The notes: generated by a model not told the origin, from the letters alone. A stretch of 64,000 bases of DNA from Hybos culiciformis (GCA_964007475.1 OZ023273.1:141147308-141211307); one strand, 5' to 3'. Positions 47,501 through 62,500 are shown, counted from the stretch's first letter. Translations and numbers: made by a program.

Positions 47501-50500
47501 CACTGTACAATGTGGAACATATCTTTTTGATGCATCCATAATTTGTATAACTTTTGGACGTGGCCATTTACATTGACCTTCTTGGCGAATTCGTGTCATA
47601 TGCGCTGATACAATTTGTGCTGAAATAAAGGCAGTATAAATTACACTGTACATATTATAATGTTGTTGAGTTATTATAAAAACAAAATTTTCTTTATCTC
47701 TTTAATTCAATAACCTTACTAAAATTTAAAAATTTATGTTTTCTTTAACATAAAATAGAATTTTTTTTTTTAACCACAAATCTCAATGTTTTTTTTTTGT
47801 ATATTTCATAAATCCTACAAAAACCATAGAATTTTTGCTTCTGATACCATTTTTAACTTTATTTTTTTTTTTTTATCTTGACCATAAACAACAAAAATTT
47901 GCTTTTTTAGTTCATAAATTTGTTTGGTATTCATATTTTAATTATACATAAATTTATGTAGACTGAAGAGTTTTTGTAAAACTTAAATAAAAAAAAAATT
48001 CTACCATTGCAGTTTCTAAGGAATGTTGTGATAATAAGCATCAATACCGTACAACACTTGAATTCTGTTCTAGCGCGGGAAAATATTTTGATTTTATAGT
48101 TTATTTCATTTATTCCATTCATTCCATAATTATTTCAACTATATTTGTATCTTTTATATGCATCGAAAAAAAATTTGCTGAAAAAAAAATAGGTAAAAAG
48201 AATTTAAAATTTTCAAGCCCGAAGTACATCCTTTGTAGTTTGTTATTGCAAATTTGATGTGAACATTTGATTTCGAAATTTATCTACAGAAACTTAGTGC
48301 AAAGCTCATAACTCTGAATTTTTTTTTGTGATTTATGTGAGTGCATAAAATAATGAACTAAGGTGTTAAAAATTATGTATACTGAATTTTCGTTTTATGG
48401 TTCATATTATTTGTGACAATAACATAACTTAAACAAACCGCAAAACACTTTGGCGCTTATGCTGTCATATTTGAGTACGATATGTATTAATTTTGCATTT
48501 TTGTATAATTTTAGTATAATTAAATCTTGCAAAACGTGAGTCTACTATTATTCCAACATTTGCAATCAAAAGTGTATTTTATAATAATTTATACATTAGG
48601 TCACTGCACTATCGATTTAATATGACACCTGTAATGTAAGTATAGTAGATAAGGTAATACCTTGTTCGCATTATAATTTGAATTCCACTTATATTCCGGA
48701 AAACAAATTGCCGTTCGCATTACAAAATTTGATGAGAACTGGAATTTGATGGTGTGAAAAAAAAAATTGAGAAAGAGAAAAAGATTTTGTTGTTGAAAAT
48801 TTTGACTTTTTATCTCGCTTGTTATCAATTTTATTTTGTTTTTTTTTCATTTTGACTCGAATTTGACAACAAAATTGTTGCCAACTATAACAAAATTTCA
48901 AAAAATGAGTGAAAATAACTAGAAATGTAGAATTCTAACCCTGACAAACTAGAATATGAAAGTGGAATATACATATTCCGGAATATTTTTTTATATGAAA
49001 AATCCAGTTCATATTCCTGAAATATTCCGGATAACAGCATATTCCACTAATATTCTCCTAATGCGAACACCATATTAGATAGATAGATAGTACGCAGTAG
49101 TTTTAATGATAGAATACTTCTTACTTAACTAAAAAATGCGAAAAATTGCTTTGATTACCATATCTTTAATCCGAATTTATCTTTGATAACATTAAACTGA
49201 ACATTAAAAACCATAAATTATATATATTATTTAATTTTAAGATAATTTGATTTTTTTTTTTTTAAATTGCGAGAATAAAAAGTTTTTTTTTCATAAAGTC
49301 TGAAATTTTTTTTTTGCAGTTTTTTAATATTTGGTTTTTCTATTTAATTTATGAAAGCATTTTATTTTTTTTTTAATTTTTTATTTCAGTAAAATATTTA
49401 GTACATAACTCCTAAAAATTAATTTCAAGAAAAAGGGTTCTTTGTTTTCTTTTTTTTTTATGAGCATAATCCTTTTTAGTTAGCATACATATACGTATAA
49501 CTTCAATCATTGAAAATAATTTATATTTTATTTTTCTTTTTTAAATGTGCCAAATTTCAAACAGCTAGAAATGTAATATTACTAATTATAATAATGGAAA
49601 TTTTTGTTATAATTTCATTTTCGTGTTGCTTGGGGAATAAAGCTTTAATTCTTTGTGATGTAGGTATTATATTTTGTAAAATATTAAGCGGAACGACTGT
49701 CATCTGTACTATTGGATTTGTCGAGAAATTTCCTCATTCATTCATTCATAATAATTGAGATACTAATACAAATTATATACAAATTTTACGTAAATTGTAT
49801 GGAAACTAGGGCATTGCAATTATTAGGTTATTATTAGTTAATTAAATAAAATTTCACCAATCAAAATAAATTATGTGCATGACGCGGCTTTTTTTAATTT
49901 AAGAGCTACGTTGTTCACCTATGTTACAATGGAATAAGAAAATTATAAGATATTTTAAAATGTGACAACACCTAGCGATAAATGTATGAAGGAAAAGAAA
50001 ATACTGCTTATATATATTAGAAAGACAAATTTAGAGCGAAATATAAACTTATCACATCACGCATTTATAAATGTTACTCCCTCATTGAATATTAATTTGT
50101 ATTTTTTTTTATAAAAACTATGAAAATTATTTATTTTTTTAACAGAACTTCAAGGTATAATAATTTCAAAGAAAAATATGTATTTTTGCAAAATTGGTTC
50201 AAAATGATTATTATATCAAAATATTTATTGCACACATTCAAGAGGCGTTCATATAAAATAATAAAGATATTCCTTTAACTAATAATAGGTTGCACTTAAA
50301 TGAAATATAACTCTATTAAATCAGGTCAAAATTAAGTTGCAGAAGAAAAAAAATTAAAACTTTTATTTACTTGAAAATCATAGTACATACATACAATTAA
50401 TTGAAATTTAAAGAGTTTATTGCTAAAATAAGCTTATTGTTTGAAGTACTAATATTGTAATAATATAAAGATTGTTGGCGGGTTTAAAATCAGAACATAC

Positions 50501-53500
50501 AACATAATTTAGTCAACACTAATTAAATGTAAAATAATATGTAAGTAAAAGATAATTATAAGTATATTTTTTTAATACAGTTAAGTAGTATAGGTTAAAA
50601 TAAGTACTAGGTAATCTTATTTTTTAAATTATCTAAAAATTCATCTAAAAATTCGTTTTGTTAATGTAACATATACAAAAAATATTATATCGTTTAGCCA
50701 AAGAGCATAGAAAAATTCTTTATTTAAAAATAATTCCGAGAAAACTAATAACATTTGTACGTATAAGTATGTGATCCATTTAAAAAAGTCTACACATAAA
50801 AATTTATGATGACTTTATGAAGTTAAAGGTACAATTATGTGTGTTTTGCACATATAATTTTATATTGTACATTAACGTATATATATAGGTATTTTTATTA
50901 TTATTCATAAATTTTTTTTTTTAGTAACAAATTTAAGTGAGCGTGAAAATTCCTTTTTAAGGTAAACAATTTTTTATTTAAATTTTTTTTTTTTTTTTTT
51001 AAAGTTTCTTTCAACAAAAATCTCTTAATTATAACAGGAAATGCATATATATCAAAATTCTGTATGTCGGTCGTTTACACATTTTTATCTCTGGTTTATA
51101 CAAAATTAAGAAATAAAGTTATTTTATATATATGCACATAGTAAAAGTGGTCTGAAAAAATGTTGCTTATTGGTTTATTATTTAGAACTTTTAATTTAAT
51201 TAATCTCAAGTATTCTCTCATTTCCATCAGATTGTGTTAGGCGGAAGAGCTAAAAAATATTTTTTAAAATCATTATTAGCTGTATACTATAATTTTGGGA
51301 TATGCCAAAGATAAATGCAATGCCAAGAGATAAATTGTCGGCCGTCATGGTTTAGTGGTATTGTCCTGTGTAAATGGCAGGTAAGAATAAAAATAGATTA
51401 TAGATTTCAGTTTCAGTTGTATATGACAACAAGGCTTAAGTAATATTGATCTTATTCTTATGAATAGAATTGTATTTTTAATTTTATAATGTAATGTTAA
51501 AGTTTATATTAAAGTAATGTACATATAACAATATTTGTTTTTCTATTATGAATCGCTCGTACTAAGTAAAAAAAAAATTAAATAAAGAAATACATTTATA
51601 TGCAAATCATTTTTTGATTAGTTTAAGTACAAAACTTGATATGATTCTTACACATATTTTGCATAAAAAACATGTTTATTACCCACAAGTTTGTAGTCTA
51701 TTTGGCTATAATTAATCCAGTATTAAGTATAATAAATTTTGAAGAAAAATCGAAAGCGTTCAACATCGCTAGTGCTATATTAAATATAATAGAAAAAAAT
51801 TATAACGATTTCAATTTGACAGACATTTTTTTCGTAGTCAACGTAGATTCTTATGAAAGTTTTAATTATTGTAAAAATATAATAACTATTCTAGCAAAAT
51901 CTATTGATTTTATGAAAATTAAAATATCTTATATCAAAGAAAATAACGATTACGATTATTCTGAACCTATTATTAAAAATAAAATTATTTTCGTCGATTC
52001 TTATGAAAATTTCAGGTATGATTACATACTATCATGTGTCAAGTATAAATATTTCTTATTATATATATTCAAACATATTTATTATCTTTATTTCTTTGTG
52101 AACATAAATATTACTTATACATATATTTTGATTAGCAATATTTATGCCAGCAGTCTCTAAGTTCTCAATTCTAAATTCTGTTCCCACATTTCTGCTCCAG
52201 AATAAATTCTGGCGCAATGTGTTTAATTCTGATTTTGAAGAAGATTCTGGTTTGTATAAAAAAAATACCGTAATGCATTATGTTTTTGGTAGCCGTGCGT
52301 GGTAAAAAAATTAAAATTTTTTTCTTAAAACTACATACAATTTTGTCGTACATTTCCTAAATGGCATAAGTCACATTTCGGAAATGTTTCCCAAATCGGA
52401 AAATTTTTATTATATACTGTAAGTAAAGAGCTAAAAGTGAAATATGTCATTTGGGTTTATTTACCATTAGAAAGAGCTTGAATATATCAAATTTACAAAG
52501 ATTACGCTTACTTATGTTTTGATGGAGATTAAATTTATAAATCTAACTTTTGCTCTAAATGATAAAGATTTACAACAAATTTATATATTTTTGAATAAAA
52601 AAAAATTATTTTAATAGTAAAATAAAATATATTGTAAATATTTTTAGGCTAATGCAGGATCATTTCATCATTCAAGACGAATCTACATCATCATTTTCTA
52701 TCCTTGTGAATCAAACAACAGATCTGCGAAACTATGATTCCTTTAACGAAGAGTTTCCTCTTCTTATTTCACTTTTAATAGAAATGAACAATGTTATAAA
52801 ATTGATGAGATTTAATCCGTTTAGTGCACGCAAATGCTGGAGTATCAACAATAAAGCAGTCACATATACTTCAAACGAATATAAAAATGGGAAGTTTAAT
52901 AATGGTGATATATCCTTGCACAATTTGTCTAAAAAGTTTAATGCGTGTCCTCTTCCATTACAGTGCAGGAACGAGAAACCTTATTTATCCTGCATACATA
53001 ATTCTTCAGGAGTTTATTTAAAGGGATATGAGGGAACAATTTTAACAGAATTGTCACATAAATTAAATTTCACATATGAACTAGTGAATGGAGAGGTAAG
53101 AAATTACAGGTGTGTTCAGTGATATTTTAATGTTACATTTTTCGAATGCTGCTTTATTATTTGATCCAAAATTTTTCACCATGGCACTTAAGCTGGTTTT
53201 TCAACATTTTTATGACAATTTTAGAGGATTCAATTAATCCTTAATTATTATTAATTATTAATTATTATTTGTTAATAATTTATTGAAGAAATCCAATAAA
53301 TAGTGTTTAAGAAAAACTGAAGTTCAGAGTTATGCAATTGACTTCTGAAACCTTAAACAGTTGAAGTTCTTTTATTCCAAATTATAATATTTAATTTTTT
53401 ATCGTGTAGACGAAAATACTAAAAGAAGATTTCATTAAACTGATTAATAAAATAAATTTCAGCTTCCTGGTTCTATTTTCGTTGGTGCATTAGATGTGTC

Positions 53501-56500
53501 ATATTTTTTTGATGAAAATTATATTCAATACGATCAAGATGAGCTTGTTTTTGTTTTTATGAAGCAAATTCCTTACTCATCAATGGAGATATTGCTATTT
53601 TCATTTAATATAGTTGTTTGGTATTGCTCAATTACTGTAATTGTAATTGGTTTGGTCATAATTATATCATTGAAATTTATGCCCAATATTATTTACAACT
53701 ACGTTGTAGGAAAGAATGTCAAAACACCTCTATTAAATTTTATTTCAATTGTAATTGGTGGAGGAATAAATAAAATGCCAGTTCAGAACTTTCCCAGATA
53801 TTTATTGACAATGTGGATGCTGTGGGCATTTATCATGCAGTCCTCATACACAGGAAGTCTATTTAGATTATTTTACAATCAGCCATATCGTCAGCCACCC
53901 AAAAATATTTATGAAATAATTGAACAAGATTTTACCATATTAATTGATAAAGCTGTATATTCGTATATTTTTTCATTGGATAGATTATCCTTATCTCTCC
54001 CTTTAGATAATTTTTTGGATGTAATCAAGAATTTAAATGAAAGTAAGAATTGTAAAACTGTCGCTATTGCGAAGAAAAAATCATACATATATTATTTAAA
54101 CTCCAACAATCAATATGGAAAGTTTATTTTACTTGAGAAAAATGTATTTCATATAAATAATGCATTTGTTTTTCTTCCCAACCCTTTGGTAATCGAAGAA
54201 TCAACACGTATTTTAGGAATATTTAAAGAGTCTGGATTAATGTATTTCTGGGGACAAAAATGGTTCAAAAATTCGAAATTTAAAATAAAAAGTAATGAAC
54301 CTGTATCGTTCAAATTAGAAAAATTTTATGGCATATTTCAAATATATATTATTTTGATTATTTTATCAGTAATTACTTTTATTATTGAAATATTTTTAAA
54401 GCTATTTAATTAATTTAAATTCGGTGTTGAATGCATTAGAATTTTTAATTTATTAACAAAAATCATTCTGTTTAACATTCACCAATAATTTCAAAATTGC
54501 AGAGCTCTTTAAATATAGATGTTTATGCATGAAATCTAATCCTAGCTGAAAATATTATTGATCATACAAATTATCATGTTATTGAAGGCAAATCATCATG
54601 AGCAAAATTAATAGGCATACAATAATAATGTCAATACTACCTTTCAGTAATAACTGTTTCAAAAGTTCAAAACGTTTATTTAATATAAATATTTTTTTTA
54701 AATTTATGTACAAAAATGTATGTACAAAAAGTAAAGATTAAGATTCATATAAATCTAGATTTAATAATATACTGAAAATGTGATTTTTATAACAAAACAT
54801 TAAGACATTCTTGCATAAATGTGCCACTAAAAAATATTTCCCGTCGTATCCTGGTATTATATTTGTTTTTACTTAAATTAAAGGGAATAAACCAATTAAA
54901 AAAAAAAAAAAAGAATAAATAATTTTTTTTCCGAATTCTACAACTAAATTTCTTCAAAACGTTACAAAATAATAATGACATCAGAAGTATGTCTAATAAC
55001 AAAATCTTTATGTATCAAACGATCTAAGATCAGAATAATATTCGCAAATATTTTAAAAATAATAAAATTCAAAATCAAAATGAATTCATCTATAATCATC
55101 ATCTATCCAGCCTAATAATGTTTGGGAATGGTATTAATAAACGATAAACCACAAAAATAAATTAATAATTCATGCACTTTTAATGTTATTTGGGAGGACA
55201 TCGTTTTAAAAACATTTACTATTGAGCAAACAATTTTTTTTAATAATTATAAAATAATAGTATTTTTTACTTATAAATAATCAAAATTGATTAAAACAGA
55301 GTTATTCACATTAAATTTGTAAAATAGATTAAATAAATCGACCATGCATTTTTTCAATGAAAACGATACTAAATATACACATAGGTATATCATATATATG
55401 ACCAAAAAGATTTGTAATAAAATAATGCACAATTTTTTTCAAAGGAATTATAAAATTATACATGTGGATATAATTAATAATCAATTGCTTTCAGAATGTA
55501 TAATTCAAATAATTTCCGATTACCTTTACAAAAATAAATCTTATAAAATTCTTATCTTATAAATTTTAGTTCTGTTTAAGTTAAATATTTATTATTAAAA
55601 TAGGGTCAGTCAAATAGTTAAAATATTTGACTTTATTTAATTGTCATTAATCATAGCAAGGATTTACTTAGAATACTTACTCCTTATAATACTATAATAA
55701 ATAATTATTCAAAAAAATAAGAGATTTTTAATGTAAATGGTATTATTGGCAAAAAAAATTAATAAACAAATTAAAATGTACGTAAATAAAATGTAAATTC
55801 AAAATAAAAAATTATAAACGGAATATCAAATTAACAGAAACTCTTAGAAAAATTTGACTTCAAAATAGAAATAACATTTTTTCAGTTATTTCTGCAGATC
55901 CTGCCGTGACCGATATGCAATTCCATACATACATATAAAATATTTAAAAATTGCCCTCTGTTTCCACTAATGTAATGCATTTGATTTTATAGATAGATGA
56001 ACACAAAAAAAAAAAATTTTTTTTTTCGCAAACAATTTTTATTTTTATTTCATGAATAATATTAATAATAATAATAATAATAATAAAAAATAATTTGTTA
56101 GAATTGGTCCTACTGTTTCAATTTTAATTTCGTATCGTATGGTTAAAAAAAAAAATAAATTTATCATGCACGACTAATTTTTTAGTATTAATATTGCAAT
56201 GAAATTACATTATAAATTTAATTTATATTTTTAGACAGTTAAGGGTTATATATACAAAGTAATAAATATTTGATTTAATTTTACTCATGGATGAATAATA
56301 AAATTAAAAAGGTAAAAATAATATTGACTTTAATAATAAATTTTATGCCAGAAGTGTTGATTAAATTTTAATTGAAAAATTTATTAATTAGAAAATAAAA
56401 ATATCCCTATATATAGTTAGTAATAAATTTTTGATGGAAAAATGTGAACTTAACTAAGTAAAGAGATAATAGTTTTTGAACGAAAAAATGAGAAAAAAAT

Positions 56501-59500
56501 CAATGGAGTTTCAGAAATTTTCATTTATCATCAATTGAAAATACTTTTAAATTTTAAATTTATAGTTTTTTCTTATAATACTTATGCTAAAAAAGAAATT
56601 TAAATTATCAATTTATTTAAATCAAGATTTTTTGTGATTATCGATTTGAATATCGAACATTTTTGAATTTACTGAAATATCTGAGAACTATAATAAAATC
56701 GAATAAAATGTAATGTTTTAATTGATAATTAGTAGGGCTCACTTTTTTGATATTGATTGGTTAAGCTTATATTAACTTATATAAAAAGCCAGCACAAAAG
56801 ATAATCAGAAGTGAATTAAAGAAAAGAAATCTGAATCAAACACACAAAATATCAAGAAATTTTTTTTTATGTATTTAATATAAAATGTATTTAATATAAA
56901 AGAATTTTGCCCTGAGAAATTAGGAAATTAATCTTCAATACTGCACGCACAATAAATTTAATGCGGTCAAAGAAAAAAAAGACAAAAAAAAATTATGCAA
57001 TTCTAATGCTATTAATTTGTCAAATAACTAATTGATGTCATTAATTTTAAACGTTTCGGCATCTTTGTTAAAAAGCCAAAACGTTATACAGTTCCATGAA
57101 CTTGTTTTCTTCTAAAATATATAAAAATAAAATAAATTGAAAACAAATGGGTTTCTTATTTCAGATGAAAGGAAAGAATATTTTGTTTTGCTTTTTATAT
57201 AAAAGGCAATGGCGCTTAACAAAAAAAAATTATATACTGAAAATTTACAATTCATAGTAGTAGAGTAGGTATATCTAAATATGGTTATAACTACTTAAAA
57301 GAAAAATAACACAAATAATGAGAGTTTACTATAAAAATGTAGAAACAAGAAATTGAATCAATGAAATTTATTTACGTAATATCATTTTAACATCATTTTA
57401 CAACCAACGTAAACTCGACTACGAAATGATAAATTCAGTTTGAATTTATACTCTGGGCTATTATGTATTTATATTATAAAAATTAGATTAACCTATGGTA
57501 CTGTTCCACTGGGGAATTTTTTTATTCTCTAAATATCTGTCTATCTAGGTATAAAAATGAATGCCCATTTTATACAACTTCTTAACTTCTAAACCGGTAG
57601 CATTGAAACGGTTATTTTCTGTACATGGTTTTAGGTTGACTTTTAATCGACTTTTTTCAACGCTGGACAACTTTTTTAACTTTTTTTTTTCGAAAGTTGT
57701 AAATTTTTTAAAATTATTATTAATAAAAACTAGGCTAGAGCGAAATAACGTTCGTACCGGTATCGACTAGTAACAAAGAATAATGTACTATTAAGAGAAT
57801 AATATTTATATAGGTATAGGTACTATTAATTTTAACTTATTTATTCAGATTCCAATCCCGGGCACATTCTACGTACATAGTTTATAACATTATACATTAT
57901 TCTATAATATACATTATTTATGTATATGTAACAAAAGGTGTAAGAAATTTTTCATTGGGAAATGGAAAAGTTTAAGAATAATAATAATCAATTTTTATGA
58001 AACTTTTTTTCTAGAACTTAATTAAAATTTATGTTTTCTGGTAAAAAAAATAATAACATTGAATTGTTATAAAAACCAAATAAATTCAATTTATTTACTT
58101 CATTCTAAAGTTCTAAGAAGAAAATGTGAATATACAGGTCCGTACATATATATTTATATACTAAAATGTTGTGTAATGCTCAAATAAGGAAAATAATGAA
58201 AACTGCACAATTTTAAATAAGAAAATATAGTATGTTTTTAAATTAAAGCACGTGCTGTATTTTATTGAAAAAGAAAAAAAAAAAGTATGTACATTTAATT
58301 GATTCATCGATTATTGCTAAGATTAAAATGTGACTTATTTGAAAAAAATACAAAATAAAATAAAAGTGAAGTTCAATTTAAAACCCATTATGAATGAAAT
58401 AATTTAACTTTGAATCGATAGTAAATTGAATGAATTTTACATATTTATAAAATACAAATTAGTATAGAAAAATGTGTTAAAAAAATGCAAAATATACAAA
58501 AAGCTTAAGTTGTCTAAAAGTGGGACAACAAAATAGTGATGAAAATTGATCACAAAAATAATCTTTTTTTATTACATAAGATGAAAATGGATCATCACAT
58601 TTTTATAGTTCTTCTCTGGATCATTGATCATATCGAAAAAAAAAAAAATAATCACCATATCTAAAAAAAAACTTTACCAGAACATTGTTTAGTAGGTACT
58701 TACTGATGAAAATAATAACAAAAAAACCAAATTAAAGCAAATTATATCTTGCATGTAAGACAATGTACTTAAAATGTACTCAATTTTTCTCTAACTACAA
58801 AAATAAAAATAAAAAATACATTAAATTGTTAATAACTAAATATAAATTATTCAATATTATTAAATTATTCATTTTTTCTTGGAATTCCCCTGATAAGAAT
58901 TTATTCTTTTTTATGTTGATAACCACTTGACTTGAAATGATTGTATTAAAATAATTTCTTTTTTTTTAAATAAAATATAATATTATCTCAAATTTTGTTG
59001 AAATAATGATAATAAAAGTTTTAAAAATTTAATTCTTTGTATAAAATCCATAATTGTAAGTCATTACTGAATTCAAATAAATAGAATAGTTCAAATAAAA
59101 ATCTTGTTTAAATACCAGTTCATTGTTGTAAATAAATAATTAGTGTAATAAAATGAATAAATATGCGCCAAAGTTCTGTTTATTTAATAAACTTTATTAT
59201 AATACCTTTATAACTTTATTAAGTTAAATTTCAAGATTACGAAGATTATTTTAATAGAATTAATTTTCAAGCCAGGAGAAAGAAATAATTATATTAATCT
59301 AGAGAAAATGTTCAAGCCTTCAAACTTTTCAAATTAAATAAATCATGCATTTTTGAAACTTTTTTCATCAATATCTAGAGAAGTTAACAAATGTAAGTTT
59401 TTTTTATTTTTAATTGAGATTTAGTATTTCTGTATGAAAAAAACGGTCCATAGTCTTGAATTTCCAAATATATGATTGGAAAAGATATAGACTTTGAATA

Positions 59501-62500
59501 ATTTCTCGTCGAAAATATTTAATATTAATCTTTTATTTTATTATTTATAACGGCGATGTGCAACCTGCGGCTCATTTGATTTTTATCTGCGGCTCACATC
59601 AATGTTTTGATTTACTTAATATGTGGCTCTTTTTTGTACGAAAAGAACTTTTGTTTTGCTTTAATTTTTAAAAAATGTTTATTAGCTGGCAATGATTTGT
59701 TTGTTTTGCAAGAAAAGATAATAAATATAAACGTGGAACATCAACTCAGGAATTCAACAACAAAAATTGCACCTGATTTGAATAAATTGAGCCAAAGCGA
59801 AAACACTCAAATTTCTCATTAACTTTTATTTATTTTTTTATTTTTTGTAGATTTATTTTATATTTTGTTATGTTTTATGTTGCAATTTTTAAATTAAATT
59901 ACTAGTACAAATTCTGAATCAAATCAAAACCAATAAACCATTATTATTTTATTCATTCGTTTTTTTATATGTCGCTCATGCCGAGGTACGAAATTTATTC
60001 AGTGGCTCTGGCACGCAATTCAGTTGCACATGCCTGATTTATAACATAAAAACGTATTTTGTTTTTGTGCAAATTCATTCACTTTGATGGAACAATTTTT
60101 AGCTTTATACTACTTTTAAGAACATAAATTTTTAATTTTAATCAATTTTATTAGCAAGAAAAATTAAAATTTTTACGGCTAATTTTCCAAAAATAATAAA
60201 ATTGAAATTTTTTTTCAAGCATATTTAACTATTACGTATAGACATAAAAATTGTTTTTTAAAGTACAAAATTTATCTTTGCCAGAAACATATAATGTAAT
60301 TAAAATGTTTTCATATTAAGAGATAAATTTTTTTTGTAGTAAATGTTTTATTTATTTTTTTAAGTAAATATAGTTAATATATGAAATTTATAATATGTAT
60401 TTAATTACCTTCAAAACTATTACGACGACGAGTTTTTTCTACTGCTTCAGCTGTGCCCAAATTGCGCCATTTTTCTTCAGTTAAGCTGCCAAATTTTTCA
60501 CCGGACGATGTGTGATTTATTGGTTCATCTTCGAGATAATCCTATATGGAAAAAATGTTTTAAAAAAAATTCGTTTAATTTAAGTGTTTCATTAAATAGT
60601 AGTTTTACGACGACACAGTTTTCTTTTAATTATTGAAATTTTAAAAGAAAATTATATGATAATTTAGTAAGGGGATTTACAGAACTTTATATTGTATTAT
60701 ATTATTTAGTTTATATAGTGTTTACACAAAAATTAATATTATGCATTGTGATTTTTGGAACATTGTAAAATTATTGTTTCTTAATAACTATAAGAATCTT
60801 CTACTATATTTCAAATTAAGATTATACTTCTTATTTAGCCTGCACGTAGATAATAGTTATTATCAAAAACTCCTTATATGCGAATGTATAAATATAAAAT
60901 AAATTGCATGTTTGAATTAATAAATCTGCTGTATGCAACATAAAAATAATATAAAGTTTTTAAATAATTTTATAGTATAACTTCACATATACATGTATTC
61001 TCGGAATAATTAAATAATAAACTGTCTGACATAATCACAAATAATTCATGTAAACATCAAATGCAAAATGTTTATTAAATATTAAATGTGAATAAAATGT
61101 ACACATTAAAAAATTAAGTGCAGTTACATAAATGTGTATTAAATCAGGAATTCATATAAAATAAAAGAATGACTATATGACAAGGCATAAGGCGCCGGTT
61201 TTACATAAAATATATACCTTAAATATATACATAAACATAATTTATTTATTTATTTAAGGAAATTGTAAATATATTATTTTTTATATTAAATATTTTATTT
61301 GGTAATCAAATATTTAAAATTACAATATTTAATTAAAAAATATTAAATCTATAAGGATTTTTTTTTATCTTTCTTAAAATTTATGTTCTTCAAAGTGCAA
61401 ATGTTATTATCAAATTAAAGAGCAACTAAACATCATAGAATCATAATATTCAAATGCAATACATACTTAAAACCAGTAATAAATCTCCTATGACAACTAC
61501 TTTTGGATTTTTTAATAGGAATTCATCCAAAAAAGTTCGGCGCAACATTAGGCACACCATTGTTTTTGTCTTCTAAAAGAATTGACTGAAAAACATCTCA
61601 ACTTCCAATCTGCTATTATAGCACTGTTTCGTATTATTAGAATAAAAAATGTATGTTTAGTTATGTGAATACGAGTAAACAACATTTGACAGCATTTGAC
61701 TCTGAATTCGATTAGCAGAAAATGTGATAAATTTATAAATGTATAAAAACAAAATAAATAAATTACAATTCAATGAGTTATGTTCTAATAAAGAAAACAA
61801 TTTAGTTCAAATTAGAAGTGTATATAAAATGTTATTCAAAATCAAGTGTTTAATTTAAATTCAAAAATTTTATATAAATATATACTCACAAAATTATAAT
61901 AATCATCAATCTTGTTAATTTTTCTATTGGCATTATTATTATTATTATTAACATAAATATTTTCAACATCATCAAAACGTTTTAAATTTTTATTCAATGA
62001 TTTTAAATTTTTTTCTTTTTCAATTATTGTCTCAAATTTATTTTCATCATTGTCGTCATAATAATACAAATCTTCATCGTCATCATCAACTTTATCTTTA
62101 TTCTCATATTGGTTAGAAATTTTTTCAACTTCTATTTTTTGTTGTAACCAATCATTATTTTCATATTTATGATTATTCTTTGATTCTGTTTCAATTTGTA
62201 ATCGATTATTATTTATTTCCCATGTTGGCACCTTAGTTTTATGATTACTCAAAGTCGAATGTTTCTGAACATTATCTAACTTAAAATTTGAGTCATGATT
62301 TTTGAAATGATGTTTATGTGGACTCATCACATTATAAGATTCATTTTTAAAATGAGCTCTATTTATCTGTTGATTATTCGATCGATTATGATTATTTCTT
62401 TGGAAATTATTGGTTTGAGTATTTGTAAGATGATGATGATGATGTTGATTACTTATTTTTTCATTAACATCCAATTTATGATGTGACTGACTATTCAATT

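Larger units (their letters stand above)
54414..60408. other. Pvf: Pvf intron 2, part upstream of the nested gene
   Basis: About 6 kb, AT-rich. It contains an orphan TATA/initiator motif (56780), a candidate Helitron remnant (57536-57770), a simple repeat (56063-56085) and an internally deleted hAT element (59551-60036). No exon of Pvf or of the receptor gene recognised. Confidence 0.6.

Noticed and set aside
51340..51390. Functional tRNA gene
   Set aside because: Only the 5' half resembles a tRNA; no T arm or matching acceptor stem.
57561..57770. 69-codon open frame
   Set aside because: Lies inside the candidate Helitron remnant and shows no domain.
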